A stretch of DNA of 64,000 nucleotides from Pyropia yezoensis (lineage: Eukaryota > Rhodophyta > Bangiophyceae > Bangiales > Bangiaceae), in the NCBI GenBank assembly GCA_009829735.1, contig CM020619.1, positions 14,561,777 to 14,625,776 of the forward strand, in the 5' to 3' direction. The position numbers were made by a program, and so were the translations under genes. Every line of letters starts with the position of its first letter. The first letter of the stretch is position 1. Shown piece after piece: positions 11,430 through 21,046 of the stretch. The notes under the pieces are model-generated. The model was not told where the DNA came from. It did no database searches and saw only the letters and a list, made by a program, of their open reading frames with translations.

Positions 11430-12432
11430 GCATGGAGTAACTGTACGAGCCCACCTCTTTCGTCGAGGTTCGGGCTGGGCCACTGGGATGGCGCTGAGGC
11501 AGCACAGCGGCGATCGTCCAGCATGCCTCAATTCAAGGCCTCTCAAATCGTTCAATATCTGTGACGACCGACAGACACCTGTCCGCATTAGCTGTTCATT
11601 ATCCGCCAGCCAGCCTGCCCACCAGCTGCCGCTATTCGTGGGATGCACGCTCGTTTCCACGGTGCGGACGACGACGGCTCATACTGGTGCCCTCGACGCC
11701 GACCGCTCCCAGTATCTATTAGATAGTGTGTTCGAGTTCGAGCGGGAGCACAGGAGCGCGACGCGTGGCCCGTGACAGGGACCATTTTGGTGGCCGCACC
11801 GGGCCCCCCGCTGCGCCAGATCGGCACCCGCCCTACCCCCGCCGCGGCCGCGGCCGCCGCGGCAGCATCGGTCGCCGCCGCCGCCGCCCGCGGCCGCCGC
11901 CGCCGCCGCGGCGGCCGCCGCCGCCACCGCCACCCCCGCCGCCCCCGCTGCCCGCGGCCGCCGCCGCCGCCGCCGCCCGTGGCCGCCGCCGCCCCTGCCG
12001 CCTGGTCCGACGCGGCCGCGGCCGCCGCCGCGGCTGTCCGCGGCCGCAGCGGCCATTGCTGCTGCCGCCGCCCCCGCGGCCCCCGCCGCCCACTGGCGCG
12101 GCGCTGCCCGCCGCCGCCGTTATCGTTGCCACTGGCCGTGATTGCGGGCAACGCCGCCACTCCTGCCGTCCGTGCCCGCGGCCGCCGCCGCTGCCCGCCG
12201 CGGCCGCCGCTGCGGCGGCACCGGGGGCTCGCACCGCCTTCCCTCGACGGGCGCCCGCTGCGGGCACCCGGCTGGCCCGCGGAGTGGCGCACCCCGGCGC
12301 GAGATTCGCGCGCGCAAACTACGAGCCGCCGCTACCAGTCGCCGCATTCCCCATCCGCCGCCGTCGCCACCAGTGGATGACGACAAACCCGGGCAGTCGC
12401 GGGGCGTGGCGCTGGGGAGCGGGGAGAGCGGT
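11430..12432. other. Intergenic, GC-rich triplet repeats
   Basis: 11430-11760 is mixed-composition sequence without a convincing frame. From 11830 to 12300 GCC/CCG-type triplets give Ala-, Pro- and Arg-rich shadows in every frame. No gene can be chosen. Confidence 0.4.
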
Positions 12433-12520
12433 TGTGGTTGGGGGGGGGGGGATGGCAGCTGTGGCTCGGGGGGGGGGGATGGCGGTTGTGGCTGGGGAGG
12501 AGGGGGGGTGGCTTATGTAG
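12433..12520 (+). repeat. 27-bp G-rich tandem repeat
   Basis: About three copies of a unit built on tgtggctggggggg...gatggcgg start at 12433, 12460 and 12487. The long G runs make quadruplex formation likely on this strand. Confidence 0.7.
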
Positions 12521-13868
12521 CTGGTGGGGGGGGGGTGGCGGTCGTGGTCACGCCTGCGGTGGTCGGAGGAGCGGGAGGAACGGCGGCCGCACAGGTGCCG
12601 CTGTGGTGGGGACGCCGCATGTCCGCGTTTCTTGCCGTAGAAGGGGGGGGTTGGGTGTCGGGGCGGGGCGGGCAGGGTGCTCGGAGGGGAGGTAGTCATC
12701 GGGGTGGGAGGTGGGGCGGCAGCGACAGTGGTGGCTGCGCTGACGGGTGGCGCCGCGCCGGCGGCGGTGACGGGTGACGAGCGGGCCGCGACGGTCAAGG
12801 TAGCTGCGGCGGGGGGGCGGGTGCGCGGGTGATGGTGGCGAGTGGCGTCGCGCGGCGGGGGCGGCGGGCGGGGAGGGGTGGGGAGTGACGGCGGGCTCCA
12901 AGTCTCCACCGTCCGTCCCCCCGGCCTGCCACCGCCCGACGGGGCGGATGCGTCCGCCGGCGGTGGCGGCGGCTCGGTGCCTGCTCCAACCGCCGCCGCA
13001 CCGCCGCCGGCCCTTGCCCCCAGCACGGCGCCCTGCGCCGCCCGGCCGCTAGTGTGGGGGCTAGTGGCGGCGGTTCTGGCTGTGCCAGGGTGGCCAAAGG
13101 AGGGGATGGCCCCCCCCCCGGCCAAGCGGCGACACCCCCCAGCCGCGCCGCCCAGGCCGCCGCAACTCGCCGCCGCAGACCCGTCCAGTGCTGCCGGTGC
13201 CGCCAGTCGCCACCCCCGCCGCTCCGCCGACGCCCGTCACCGACGCCCCGCTGCGCCGCCGACACGGGGCGCCTCGGCGGCGGCGTGACGGGCCGCACCT
13301 GCGGCTGAGACGGCGGCGGGGGGGGCGGGCAGAGACAGAGCACACCCCTCCGCCCAGCGACACTCCCGCTGCCACCGCGAGCGTACACGTCGCCCCAGTC
13401 CACTGCCGCCGACCCGCTCGTCACGGCCGACGGGCCGCTGGTGGCCAACCCGCCGACGCTGTGGCTGGCCGTCGCGGCCGTCACCGCCACGTCGCCGGTG
13501 GGGGGCCGAACAGGGCGGCCGCCTTGCATGTCGCCCCGACCACCCGCAGCAGTGGAGGAGCGGCCTCTGCCGTCGCGGCGCCCCACCATCGAGGCGGCGA
13601 TGCCGCCGCAGCGGCCGACGTGACGGCGGCGGCCCGCCCGCGTGCGGTGGTGGGCGCTGCACTAAAGTTTAGTGCGGCTGCCGTCTGCGGACGGGTGCCA
13701 TTGCCACCAGCTGACTCGGCGGCCGGAGACAAGATCTCCACGACGGGGGAGAGAGCATCATCAGGAGGAACAGCGCCGGCGTCAGGGGGGGGCACCGCGG
13801 CAACACGGCGGTAGTGGCGGAGGAGAGGGGTGGTGGCGACAATAGACTACTCTATTTAGGAGAGGGGA
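12521..13868. other. Low-complexity GC-rich stretch, coding status unresolved
   Basis: Frames on both strands are long but biased. The most protein-like reading is plus strand at about 13390-13520 (VTADGPLVANPPTLWLAVAA), which could be a piece of an interrupted gene. No start, splice pattern or family supports a call. Confidence 0.3.
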
Positions 13869-14395
13869 ATGGAGTGGGGGCGTGGAAGCGCGGAGGGCCC
13901 CCCTGCTCCCTCTATTCCCTCTGCCGAAATAGATCAGCAGCTGTCTCGTGTGCGAGAGCGTGCTGGAGCCCACATGGGTCGGGCCATTGCCAGACACCGT
14001 GTCGTTGCAAGGGACGCGGAGGGATATCTTGCGGACTGTGACGCGTCCCTGTTCCATGCGGGGAGAGCATCTCCCTGAGGGCCGGGAGCGTTCGTGTCAG
14101 CCGCCTGGCAATGGGCGGCTGTGTCCCTGTCCCGGCAGCCAGCAGCCCCAAAGTGATTCACCAGCGTCCCCGTCGCACTCGCCAAGCAAGGCTCCGAGTG
14201 CCAGATCAGCAGGGGGGGGTGAGCAGGCCTCTGTGGCGGGTGCATTGTCCCACGTGCGAAACGCCGGTGACCGTGCGCCGTGACGGCGCACGAGGCCACA
14301 CATTCTGTGTGGTGCGAGACGTGGTCGATTCCCCCCCTTCCCCGCCCGGCGCCGTCCCCCCCACTCACTCTTGTATCATTAAATACATAATGTAA
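13869..14395 (+). pseudogene. Possible broken coding relic with a CxxC pair
   Basis: Two plus-strand pieces look like protein but lie in different frames. The first (13917-14078) reads AEIDQQLSRVRERAGAHMGR then HRVVARDAEGYLADCDASLF and stops at 14078. The second (about 14190-14330) reads WRVHCPTCETPVTVRRDGAR then GHTFCVVRDVV. A single protein broken by a frameshift, perhaps transposon-derived, would explain both. It could also be chance, and no family is recognised. Confidence 0.25.
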
Positions 14396-14993
14396 ACTCG
14401 CGGTCGGCGGCCGTCCCCAGACTCGTACGCGCAGTTTGACAGAAATGGCAGAGGGGGGGCGTGCGGTGAAGCATGCGGGGACGGTATCGCACGGACCGCC
14501 CCGGTCGCCCGCCGCGAGACGGGCACAAGCAGAAAAATACGAATAGACAGCGTGGCGCCAGCCGCCAGCCGCCCCAGACCGGCGGTGAGGGGCCCGCCGT
14601 TACATGAGGCGGCGACCACCGGGCGGGGGGGAGAGGCTAAAGTCTTTGGGTGCGCGACCAACACGAAGATCCCGCCTGGGCTGGGTCCTGAACCAGCGAG
14701 ACGGGTGGCCCAGCGCAGGTCCCTGCGCATCACTGCACATAGAACCCCCAGACATGCAGGACCGAGTCTGTAGCAGCACAGGGCATCTTTGACGGCGGGG
14801 TGCTATGCGCTGCGCTCGTCGCGCCCCTACGAGGGCGCCCGGCGTGCACCCGAGCGCTGCCGTCAACGGCATCGAGGCATGCACTGACCGCACGTCAGGC
14901 ACGTTCTTCTTCCCGCCCCGGTCCTCCCCCCCTCCCCCCCCCCCATCACCGTCCTGTCCTTCTCCCCCAAGCTCACCCCTCCCATCTGCTGCC
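14396..14993. other. Upstream region of the C2H2 gene
   Basis: No gene is supported. The last 90 bases before 14994 are pyrimidine-rich (C/T runs), a typical leader in this window, and probably the 5' UTR. The open frame extends up to an ATG at 14805, but its composition there is leader-like. Confidence 0.4.
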
Positions 14994-15824
14994 ATGCCTC
15001 CATCATCCCCCCCGGGCCGTCCTTCACCCCCTATCTCCGCGGAGGACACTCCCGCCCCTGCTGGCATTGAGCCATGGCACGTGTTGCAGATGTCTTGGTT
15101 ACCCGTTGACGACATCTTGCCTGAAGGCGCGAGGCCTTTCCCAGACCCTCTCGAGCCAGATTTGGAGATGTCATTTATCGCGGGCTCCACTACCTCGGCA
15201 ACACCCTCCTCTCTTCTGATTGACGAGCTTTGTGCGCCGACCGCCGACAACTGGCCAATCCGCTGGCAGCCGGACGACCAGCCAGGCGCTCGGCCCGAGC
15301 CGGCCGCCGACCACCTACCCGGGACTGCAAGTGACGCAGCGTTTCCGATCCACGCCGACGCCTCACTCGTTGCAGCCGGAAGCCCCCCACCCGCTGCCGG
15401 GCCGACCCCCGTCAACTGGCCAAGAGGCCGGCAGCCGGGCGACCAGCCCGTGGTAGTCGCTCACCCCGAGCCGGCCGCCGACCACCCACGCGGGACTGCA
15501 AGTGACGCCGCGCTTGCGACCGACGCCGTCGCCTCACTCGCTGGAGCCATAAGCGCCATGGTCGCGGTTGGGCGGCCAAGGCTCAGGTGTCCCCACTGCA
15601 CGGAGACATACGCGACTTCTCGGGCATTGAATGCTCATGTGGGTTTTGTGCACGGCAATGAGGGCTTCCGTTGCGTGAAGTGCGGCAAAGCTTATCAAGT
15701 GCGAGGACATCTGGTGACGCATGTGCGAAACCACCATGGACTAGATATCGAGGGAGCTGTGGACGGGCGTTGGATGCGGGGCTCTGGAGGTGGTTCTGGT
15801 GGCGGCTCGGGCCCTGCTATGTGA
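14994..15824 (+). CDS. C2H2 zinc-finger protein, two fingers
   Basis: A 276-residue protein ends with two classical C2H2 fingers: CPHCTETYATSRALNAHVGF (ligands Cys, Cys, His, His) at about residue 197, and CVKCGKAYQVRGHLVTHVRN at about residue 224. Tandem fingers of this type usually bind DNA, so a nuclear transcription regulator is likely. The N-terminus is Pro/Ser-rich and acidic (ISAEDTPAPAGIEPW), perhaps an activation region. The middle holds an in-frame 55-residue duplication. The C-terminus is a Gly/Ser tail. I chose the ATG at 14994 because sequence before it is a pyrimidine-rich leader. An ATG at 14805 would add 63 Pro-rich residues. The gene is convergent with the next gene, with 175 bases between the stops. 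Confidence 0.85.
   Translation: MPPSSPPGRPSPPISAEDTPAPAGIEPWHVLQMSWLPVDDILPEGARPFPDPLEPDLEMSFIAGSTTSATPSSLLIDELCAPTADNWPIRWQPDDQPGARPEPAADHLPGTASDAAFPIHADASLVAAGSPPPAAGPTPVNWPRGRQPGDQPVVVAHPEPAADHPRGTASDAALATDAVASLAGAISAMVAVGRPRLRCPHCTETYATSRALNAHVGFVHGNEGFRCVKCGKAYQVRGHLVTHVRNHHGLDIEGAVDGRWMRGSGGGSGGGSGPAM
15248..15577 (+). repeat. 165-bp in-frame duplication inside the C2H2 gene
   Basis: Copies start at caactggcca (15248 and 15413). Both encode NWP...QP.DQP...PEPAADH..GTASDAA. The period of 165 bases equals 55 codons, so the duplication kept the frame. The copies have diverged at scattered bases. Confidence 0.85.
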
Positions 15825-15999
15825 AGGTCGTGGTGGAGGATCCAATATAATGCAGAGAGTGCGTGAAAACAATGGTATTCTATGTCTCAGTGCAAACACA
15901 AAAGCGACCAAAGTACGTACATCCAAAAAAATGAACATACGTGTAGCACAACACAAGGGAAACAAAAGGCTATGACGCCTGACTGCTCACCTGTGCCCA

Positions 16000-16650
16000 T
16001 CACCGTTGCGCTGCCATCGCCCCCCCCGCCGCACGGTCGGTCCCATGCTCCTTGTGGCGCGGTCGACGCGCCATCAAGTCTCGCGCTTCAGTCACGGTCA
16101 TCGTTGCGTGCCTCCCCTCGCGCAATGCCAACGCCAAGTCCAACACATCGTCCGCGGAGATCTTGGCGCCCACGGGGGTGTTGTCGTGCCCACCGTTACG
16201 CACACGCTCATCACGAATGTTGTCCGCCGTCTGCAATAGGCTTGCCTCAGCGTACGGGAGGCTCGTCGTGAGAAACACGTCCAACCGCTGCACTATGCGA
16301 ACGGTGAGCCAGTCCGGCAGCGGCGGGGGCGCAGAGTCGTCACGCTCGCTGGTCGGCTCCCGGAAGCCGAATATGGTGCCCGCCGCCAGGCGAAACTCCC
16401 GGGTGCGCCGAATCACGCGCGGGGGCGGAGGGACAAACCGACCTTCGAGCGCATTGATCCAGCGGATGAGCGCGCGGAACCGCCCGGCGTGGGCGGCCTG
16501 GAGCTTCTTGATGGCATCCCAGGTGACAGCGGCTTGTGCAGTCGACTGCGCGTTGGCCTTGCCGGTAAAGGAGTAGGAGAAGGGAGGCTCGGGGACAAAC
16601 CCCACAGTCACGTCAACCGCGGGGGTGTCGGCCGCAGGAGGCGAGGCCAT
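16000..16650 (-). CDS. Hypothetical 216-residue protein
   Basis: The frame runs from ATG 16650 to TGA 16002-16000 with ordinary composition. Protein-like pieces include PEPPFSYSFTGKANAQSTAQ, WDAIKKLQAAHAGRFRALIR, LPDWLTVRIVQRLDVFLTTS and ISADDVLDLALALREG. It looks mainly helical, with no signal peptide, membrane segment, Cys pairs or catalytic motif. The frame stays open to an ATG at 16851, but the added part (Pro/Arg-rich) is less convincing. I do not recognise the family. The alternation of helices and a basic tail would fit a nucleic-acid-binding or Gag-like protein, which is only a guess. Confidence 0.7.
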   Translation of the reverse strand: MASPPAADTPAVDVTVGFVPEPPFSYSFTGKANAQSTAQAAVTWDAIKKLQAAHAGRFRALIRWINALEGRFVPPPPRVIRRTREFRLAAGTIFGFREPTSERDDSAPPPLPDWLTVRIVQRLDVFLTTSLPYAEASLLQTADNIRDERVRNGGHDNTPVGAKISADDVLDLALALREGRHATMTVTEARDLMARRPRHKEHGTDRAAGGAMAAQR

Positions 16651-16990
16651 GGTCACCGTTGACCTGGGAAAGGAAGACAGGCCCCACGGCACAGCAGGAA
16701 GGACTGCGTTGCGCGGGGAAGGAGGGGGTACGAACCGTTTGCGCAGGGGAATTGCAAGGTGCAGACCAGCGGGAAGCGGTGAAGCGCCTGTGCGGTCAAG
16801 CGCTCGCGGCTCCGGAAGTGCGGAAGCAACTGGCGGCCCTGGTCTGTCCACGTTGTCCTACGTGGCATCTTTTCCATTGAAAAGGAAAGTATGCGTTTCA
16901 AAACTGGACTATTTTTTGCAGCCGCATCGTCTGCCTCCGCTGCCCAGCGCCTGCAGACGCAGCCTGACACACGAATGCATACCAACTGCG
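16651..16990. other. Upstream region of the 216-residue gene
   Basis: Probable divergent promoter and leader of the minus-strand gene. Composition becomes less GC-rich from about 16860, where the foldback repeat begins. No gene is seen. Confidence 0.35.
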
Positions 16991-17634
16991 CCGCACAGCT
17001 TATCGCCTGTCAAACTTTTCTTGCTTTTTTGGGAAATTCTCGAGCAAAAACCTGCATAAAACCTGCATTGACCCCCCCTCAAGGCATCATAGACACCGCT
17101 TTTCCCCCCTCTTCTTGCTTTCTGCCTATAACAGCTCGGGCGATTGGTGGTCACCACTTCCCTTGGTATGACCGGAAGCGCACGAGGCAGGAGAGCACTC
17201 TCGTGAAGCGCAAAGAAGCGACCGACCATCGCTGCACCTGGGTGCAATGTTCATACAATCGCGTTTAAAAACCGCGCAATCTCTCGCACTGGTTAAGCAA
17301 AAACCTGCGCGACGACAGCTTTCGAGGGTCTGCTTGGAAAAATCTCTCCACCTTGCTCGACATCTACGGCGTCAATTCTGACCAATGGAACGCTCTATCC
17401 AGCAAACAGCAGCGCCACCGCTGTTGTCATAGGTTGATAGAACACCGACAGCGGCCGTCGTGTCGGTCATCCTGGGGGAGATTCTTTGGCCTCAGCCCAG
17501 CCCCTCGATCAGAAAAGCAAAATCGTTCTCGAGCTGATCATTTTCGTGCTCGAGCAGGGCAAGAATTTGCACAACGAAGCAAGAGATCTGGCCAAAATCG
17601 GGCTTGTATCTTGACAGGGGATAAGCAGTGCTGC
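16991..17634. mobile_element. Foldback/MITE-like element, copy 1
   Basis: The left end, gcacagcttatcgcctgtcaa (16993 on), is the near-perfect inverse of the right end, ttgacaggggataagcagtgctgcg (ending at 17634). This gives inverted terminal repeats of about 25 bases around 640 bases of lower-GC DNA. The interior shares long stretches with 49361-49690, for example gcgcaaagaagcgaccgacc and gggaaattctcgagcaaaaa. I see no intact transposase, so it would be non-autonomous. Boundaries are approximate and target duplications were not identified. Confidence 0.6.
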
Positions 17635-17876
17635 GCTGGGAGCGCGGGCGCGCGCCGCCCGGGAGAGAGTGCATCGTTGTACTTGACAGGGGGGCATCTG
17701 GTGCCCTGGAGAGTATGGGACGGCTTCCATGCGGGTCTATATGTACTTTCATACGTCCGTACTTTCTGTCGGCGTCAATCACCGCGGCATGGCGGGGGGC
17801 GCATGCACACCACTTGACAGCAGGGGACGTGCGTACAGGACGACGGGCCGGCGGCGGGTTGAGACAGGGGGTTATT

Positions 17877-17991
17877 GTGCGTCCCGCAAAAAGTGGACGT
17901 GCACGGGTCGTGTAGTGTGCGTTTGATCGGTCCAGTGGCCGATATTTGACATGATCACGACACGAGCACGTCCACTTTTTACGGGACGCAC
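17877..17991. mobile_element. 115-bp inverted-repeat element (MITE-like)
   Basis: The left arm starts GTGCGTCCCGCAAAAAGTGG (17877) and the right arm ends CCACTTTTTACGGGACGCAC (17991). The arms are about 35 bases with two or three mismatches and a 44-base spacer. Flanking bases tatt and tata allow a TA target site, as for Tc1/mariner-type MITEs (inference). No coding capacity. Confidence 0.7.
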
Positions 17992-19716
17992 TATATACAG
18001 GGTGTAACGCACGCAGGTGGGGGGACCACAACATAGACTGAAGAGGGGGAACGGGAAAAAGCGCCGCGACATGGCAACCGCCGCGCCTCGTTGTACTTCG
18101 ACCGCGGCTGGACGGACTGCGAGCAGCCCCCTCGCCCGTCCTTCCGCTCCTACCCCGCGTTTTCACGTGCTACGGCTCCAGTCTTATGACCGCTGTGGGG
18201 GGGAAAGGGTGGATGTGCAGGCCGTCCCGCAAGTTGCATTCGACCGCCTCGGCGTGCGCAGACGCTCCGCGATGGCGCCAGCGCGAGCTCCTCGGATGAG
18301 GCCTCCAGCGCCGCGGGCGTGTTCCCGCGGCGCCATCGTCAACGCGGAGCGTCGTACCCACATATGTGCAGTACAGCTCGCACAAGCGCAGTGGGACTGA
18401 AAGGGGGTCCACGCCTTCGCATTGTTACTTGCGCCTTGTCTTCGCCTAACTCCAATTCGAGCCTCCCGGTCGGGTGGCGGACGCCCGAGGTACACTTATA
18501 CCCACCGGGCGGACGGCAGCAGCTACTGACACCGACCGCCGAGACAGGGCCCGGCGCTGGGCCAGACGAGGGCGGGCTACCCGCCCGAAAGCGGGCACGG
18601 GCGGCAGTGCACCCAGCCTGGGTGCACCTGCCCCGCACGGCGCACGCGGTTGGCCAGTGACGCCCTGGCTGGGCGCCCGTCACCGCTACTTCACCGCCGC
18701 CGCTCCCTCGTTCTCTCCCTCTCCCGCCGGCGCGGCACGTCCGTCGTCTTCGCGCCTCCCGCCCACCTCCCTGCGCGACTACGCTTTGCACATCTGTCGT
18801 CTTCGGGCGAGCCTGTTGGTGTGAGAAAAGACTCGTCTTCTTATTGCCCTCGTCCCACCGCTCTTCCCCGTCTCTCCTCTACTGCCCATATACTCAGAGG
18901 CCCCCCCCAGAACGGGGGAGCGTCGTCCCTTGCGTGCGCCCAGGCGCGCGCCCTGCGCGCGCGCCCCGCGCGCGCGTCCCGCGTTCGCGCCCCCTCCAGT
19001 GACGCCCTCTCTTGTCCACCCGTGGCTGCTTGTGGTTGCACCGCTCGTTGGGGAACGGCCGCGGCCACGTGGCGGTCCGGCGCATCAGCGGGAACGGTCG
19101 CGTGCCCGCGTTGCCCACGCCCGTACCGCCGCAGATCATTCACAGTCGAAGCGTCCGTGTTGATATTACGGGCCTGCGTTTTGTACCCTTTGTTGTTTCT
19201 TTCTTGCATGCCGCAACCCAAAGAATAAAATACACTGTCAATGGCTATGCTGCGTCGCTACGGCTCTCCTTCTGTTATCTTCTTTTTTCATTGCCAAGTG
19301 GCTGCCAACAACTTGCGGCCCACATCACTCGAGCGCTTGTGGCCCGGTGTGCGTAACAGAGAGAATACCGAATTCGACGTCAATCGATTGATCTGGAAAG
19401 TCCGATTCCAATTGCACAGTGGCAGAAGATTCGCGACTGCGCTTCCCCCGCCAAATCCAAGATACGCTGCATAGCACGATGTGGGCAGGGTTTGCCCCTG
19501 TTTCTTTAACCGGCCGAACGGGACCAAGACCCTGTCGCCCTATATCAAGGTTCGTACTGATTGGCGGCGGACTCTTTGGGCCAGAGCCCATTTGTCGCCC
19601 CTCTTGTTGTGTGGATTATACCTCTAGTTGTCCATTCCTGAACCGACGATGCACGCTGCATGTACAGTGATATAGCAAACAGAATCAATGTTGATTTGAA
19701 GCATAATCCAATGTGT
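17992..19716. other. Intergenic, no supported gene
   Basis: Several short frames on both strands are rich in Arg, Pro, Ser and Ala without domains. Composition becomes more AT-rich around 19140-19720. A palindrome-rich cgcgcgcgccccgcgcgcgc patch lies at about 18940-18980. Nothing supports a gene. Confidence 0.4.
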
Positions 19717-20034
19717 AGCATGAACCATGCCGTGCTGGCCTTGTCAACGGATCTGCGCCAGCGCACGCCTCGATCGCGATCCAACGTGCCTTCCCATCCA
19801 GCACACATTTCCTCGCGGAACAGCAGAACCCGCTGGTGAGGCAACGGTCCGCGGCGAACATAGCATGAACCATGCTATGCTGACCTTGTCAACGGATCCG
19901 CTCCAGCGCACGCCTCGTTTGCGATCCAGCGTGTTCTCCCATCCGGCACACATCTCCTCGAGGAACAGCAGAACCCGCTGCTGAACCAACGGCCCGCGGC
20001 CAGCATAGCATGGACCATGCTATGCTATGAGGCA
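19717..20034 (+). repeat. 145-bp tandem repeat with palindromic junctions
   Basis: Units start with agcatgaacc at 19717 and 19862, with a third partial start at 20007, so the period is 145 bases. Junctions are palindromic: TAGCATG-aac-CATGCTA (19861-19877) and AGCATAGCATG-gac-CATGCTATGCT (20002-20026). On the minus strand both units can read LLF.EEMCAGWE.TLDR, but 145 is not a multiple of three, so this is not one coding repeat. Confidence 0.9.
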
Positions 20035-20719
20035 CCAGCGATTCATGACGGTGCTGGCTGGGTGCTTCGGCCGTCGATTGGTCCGCGGCCGCACCCTTCT
20101 CTTCATCCGCAACCAGCATTGCAGTCGGCAGGGGGCGCCTGTCTGGCATGCATCAAGGTGCAACGGCAGAGAAAGCGAGCGCAGCGAGCGACAGGGCGCT
20201 TGTGGAGAAGGCCTACGGTCTATCTGAGGGGGGCCTGACAAAGCGGCCAGCTCGGGAGGAAACGGAGTCGCCTGCACGAGGACAGGGGAAGTGTAGCGCG
20301 CGCGACGGGTCAGAGGCCCCTGTCGCGGCGTGATGACAAGGACAGGGTCGACAGGGGCGGGGACGCGGCAAGTTGGAGGCGCCTTACCGCGACGGCGCGA
20401 ACTCGTTCAGGCCAGTGCGCGCCCCAGCGCAAGGGCGCGCCAGCGACCACTCCGGCCCGGGCCTGCAGCCTCACCAGTGGGTACAAATAGCTGGTCCGCG
20501 TCGGCTCGGAGCTCTCGGCAGCAGCCGCCGCGTTCCACAACACACCACACAACCACCCTTCCTGCAACCGTCTTCTTCGGGACCGCGCAGCCTTCTCGAG
20601 GGCTCCAAGCCCCATTTATCGTCCTTCTGGCTGCTGCCGCTCCCTGACCTCCGGCCTTGCCCCCCCCTTGCGTCGTCCCCTCCCTCGTCTGACGCTCTCT
20701 CTCCGTTCAAGGGGATATC
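20035..20719. other. Upstream region of the cysteine-rich protein gene
   Basis: No gene is supported. The final 130 bases are pyrimidine-rich (ccttgcccccccttgcgtcg), consistent with a promoter or leader. Confidence 0.4.
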
Positions 20720-21046
20720 ATGGCATCGACCTCGCCCTGCTCGCGTGGTGCGGCCCGCATCGCCCTGCTGGCCATCGCCGTGCTCGCACTGGCCTGCTGC
20801 GTGGCCGCAGCGCCGCCGCACCGCCAGCCTGCTCGTGCGCCCCTGGTGGGCGAACCGGCGGCCCGCACACCGCTGACGCAAGTCGCGGCCGACGGTGCCG
20901 TCCCGCCGGTGGACCGTCAAGGTGGGACGAATCTCCCCCTGGGCGCTTATTGCAAAGAGCATTGGCAGTGCAACAGCGGTCGCTGCTGCCTGCATGGCTA
21001 CGGGAACTACACACATGGCAAGTGCTCGCGACGTCACATCTGTTGA
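20720..21046 (+). CDS. Small secreted cysteine-rich protein
   Basis: A 108-residue protein begins at ATG 20720. Residues about 12-30 (RIALLAIAVLALACCVAAAP) form a strong signal-peptide core with small residues at the likely cleavage site, so secretion or entry to the ER is expected. A Pro/Ala-rich spacer leads to a compact C-terminal module with six cysteines in the order C-x5-C-x4-CC-x11-C-x5-C (from YCKEHWQCNSGRCC to the final Cys). This disulphide-knot spacing occurs in many unrelated extracellular peptides (knottins, Dickkopf/colipase-like folds), and I assign no specific family. An NYT site could be glycosylated. Roles such as signalling, defence or cell-wall function are open. Confidence 0.8.
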   Translation: MASTSPCSRGAARIALLAIAVLALACCVAAAPPHRQPARAPLVGEPAARTPLTQVAADGAVPPVDRQGGTNLPLGAYCKEHWQCNSGRCCLHGYGNYTHGKCSRRHIC

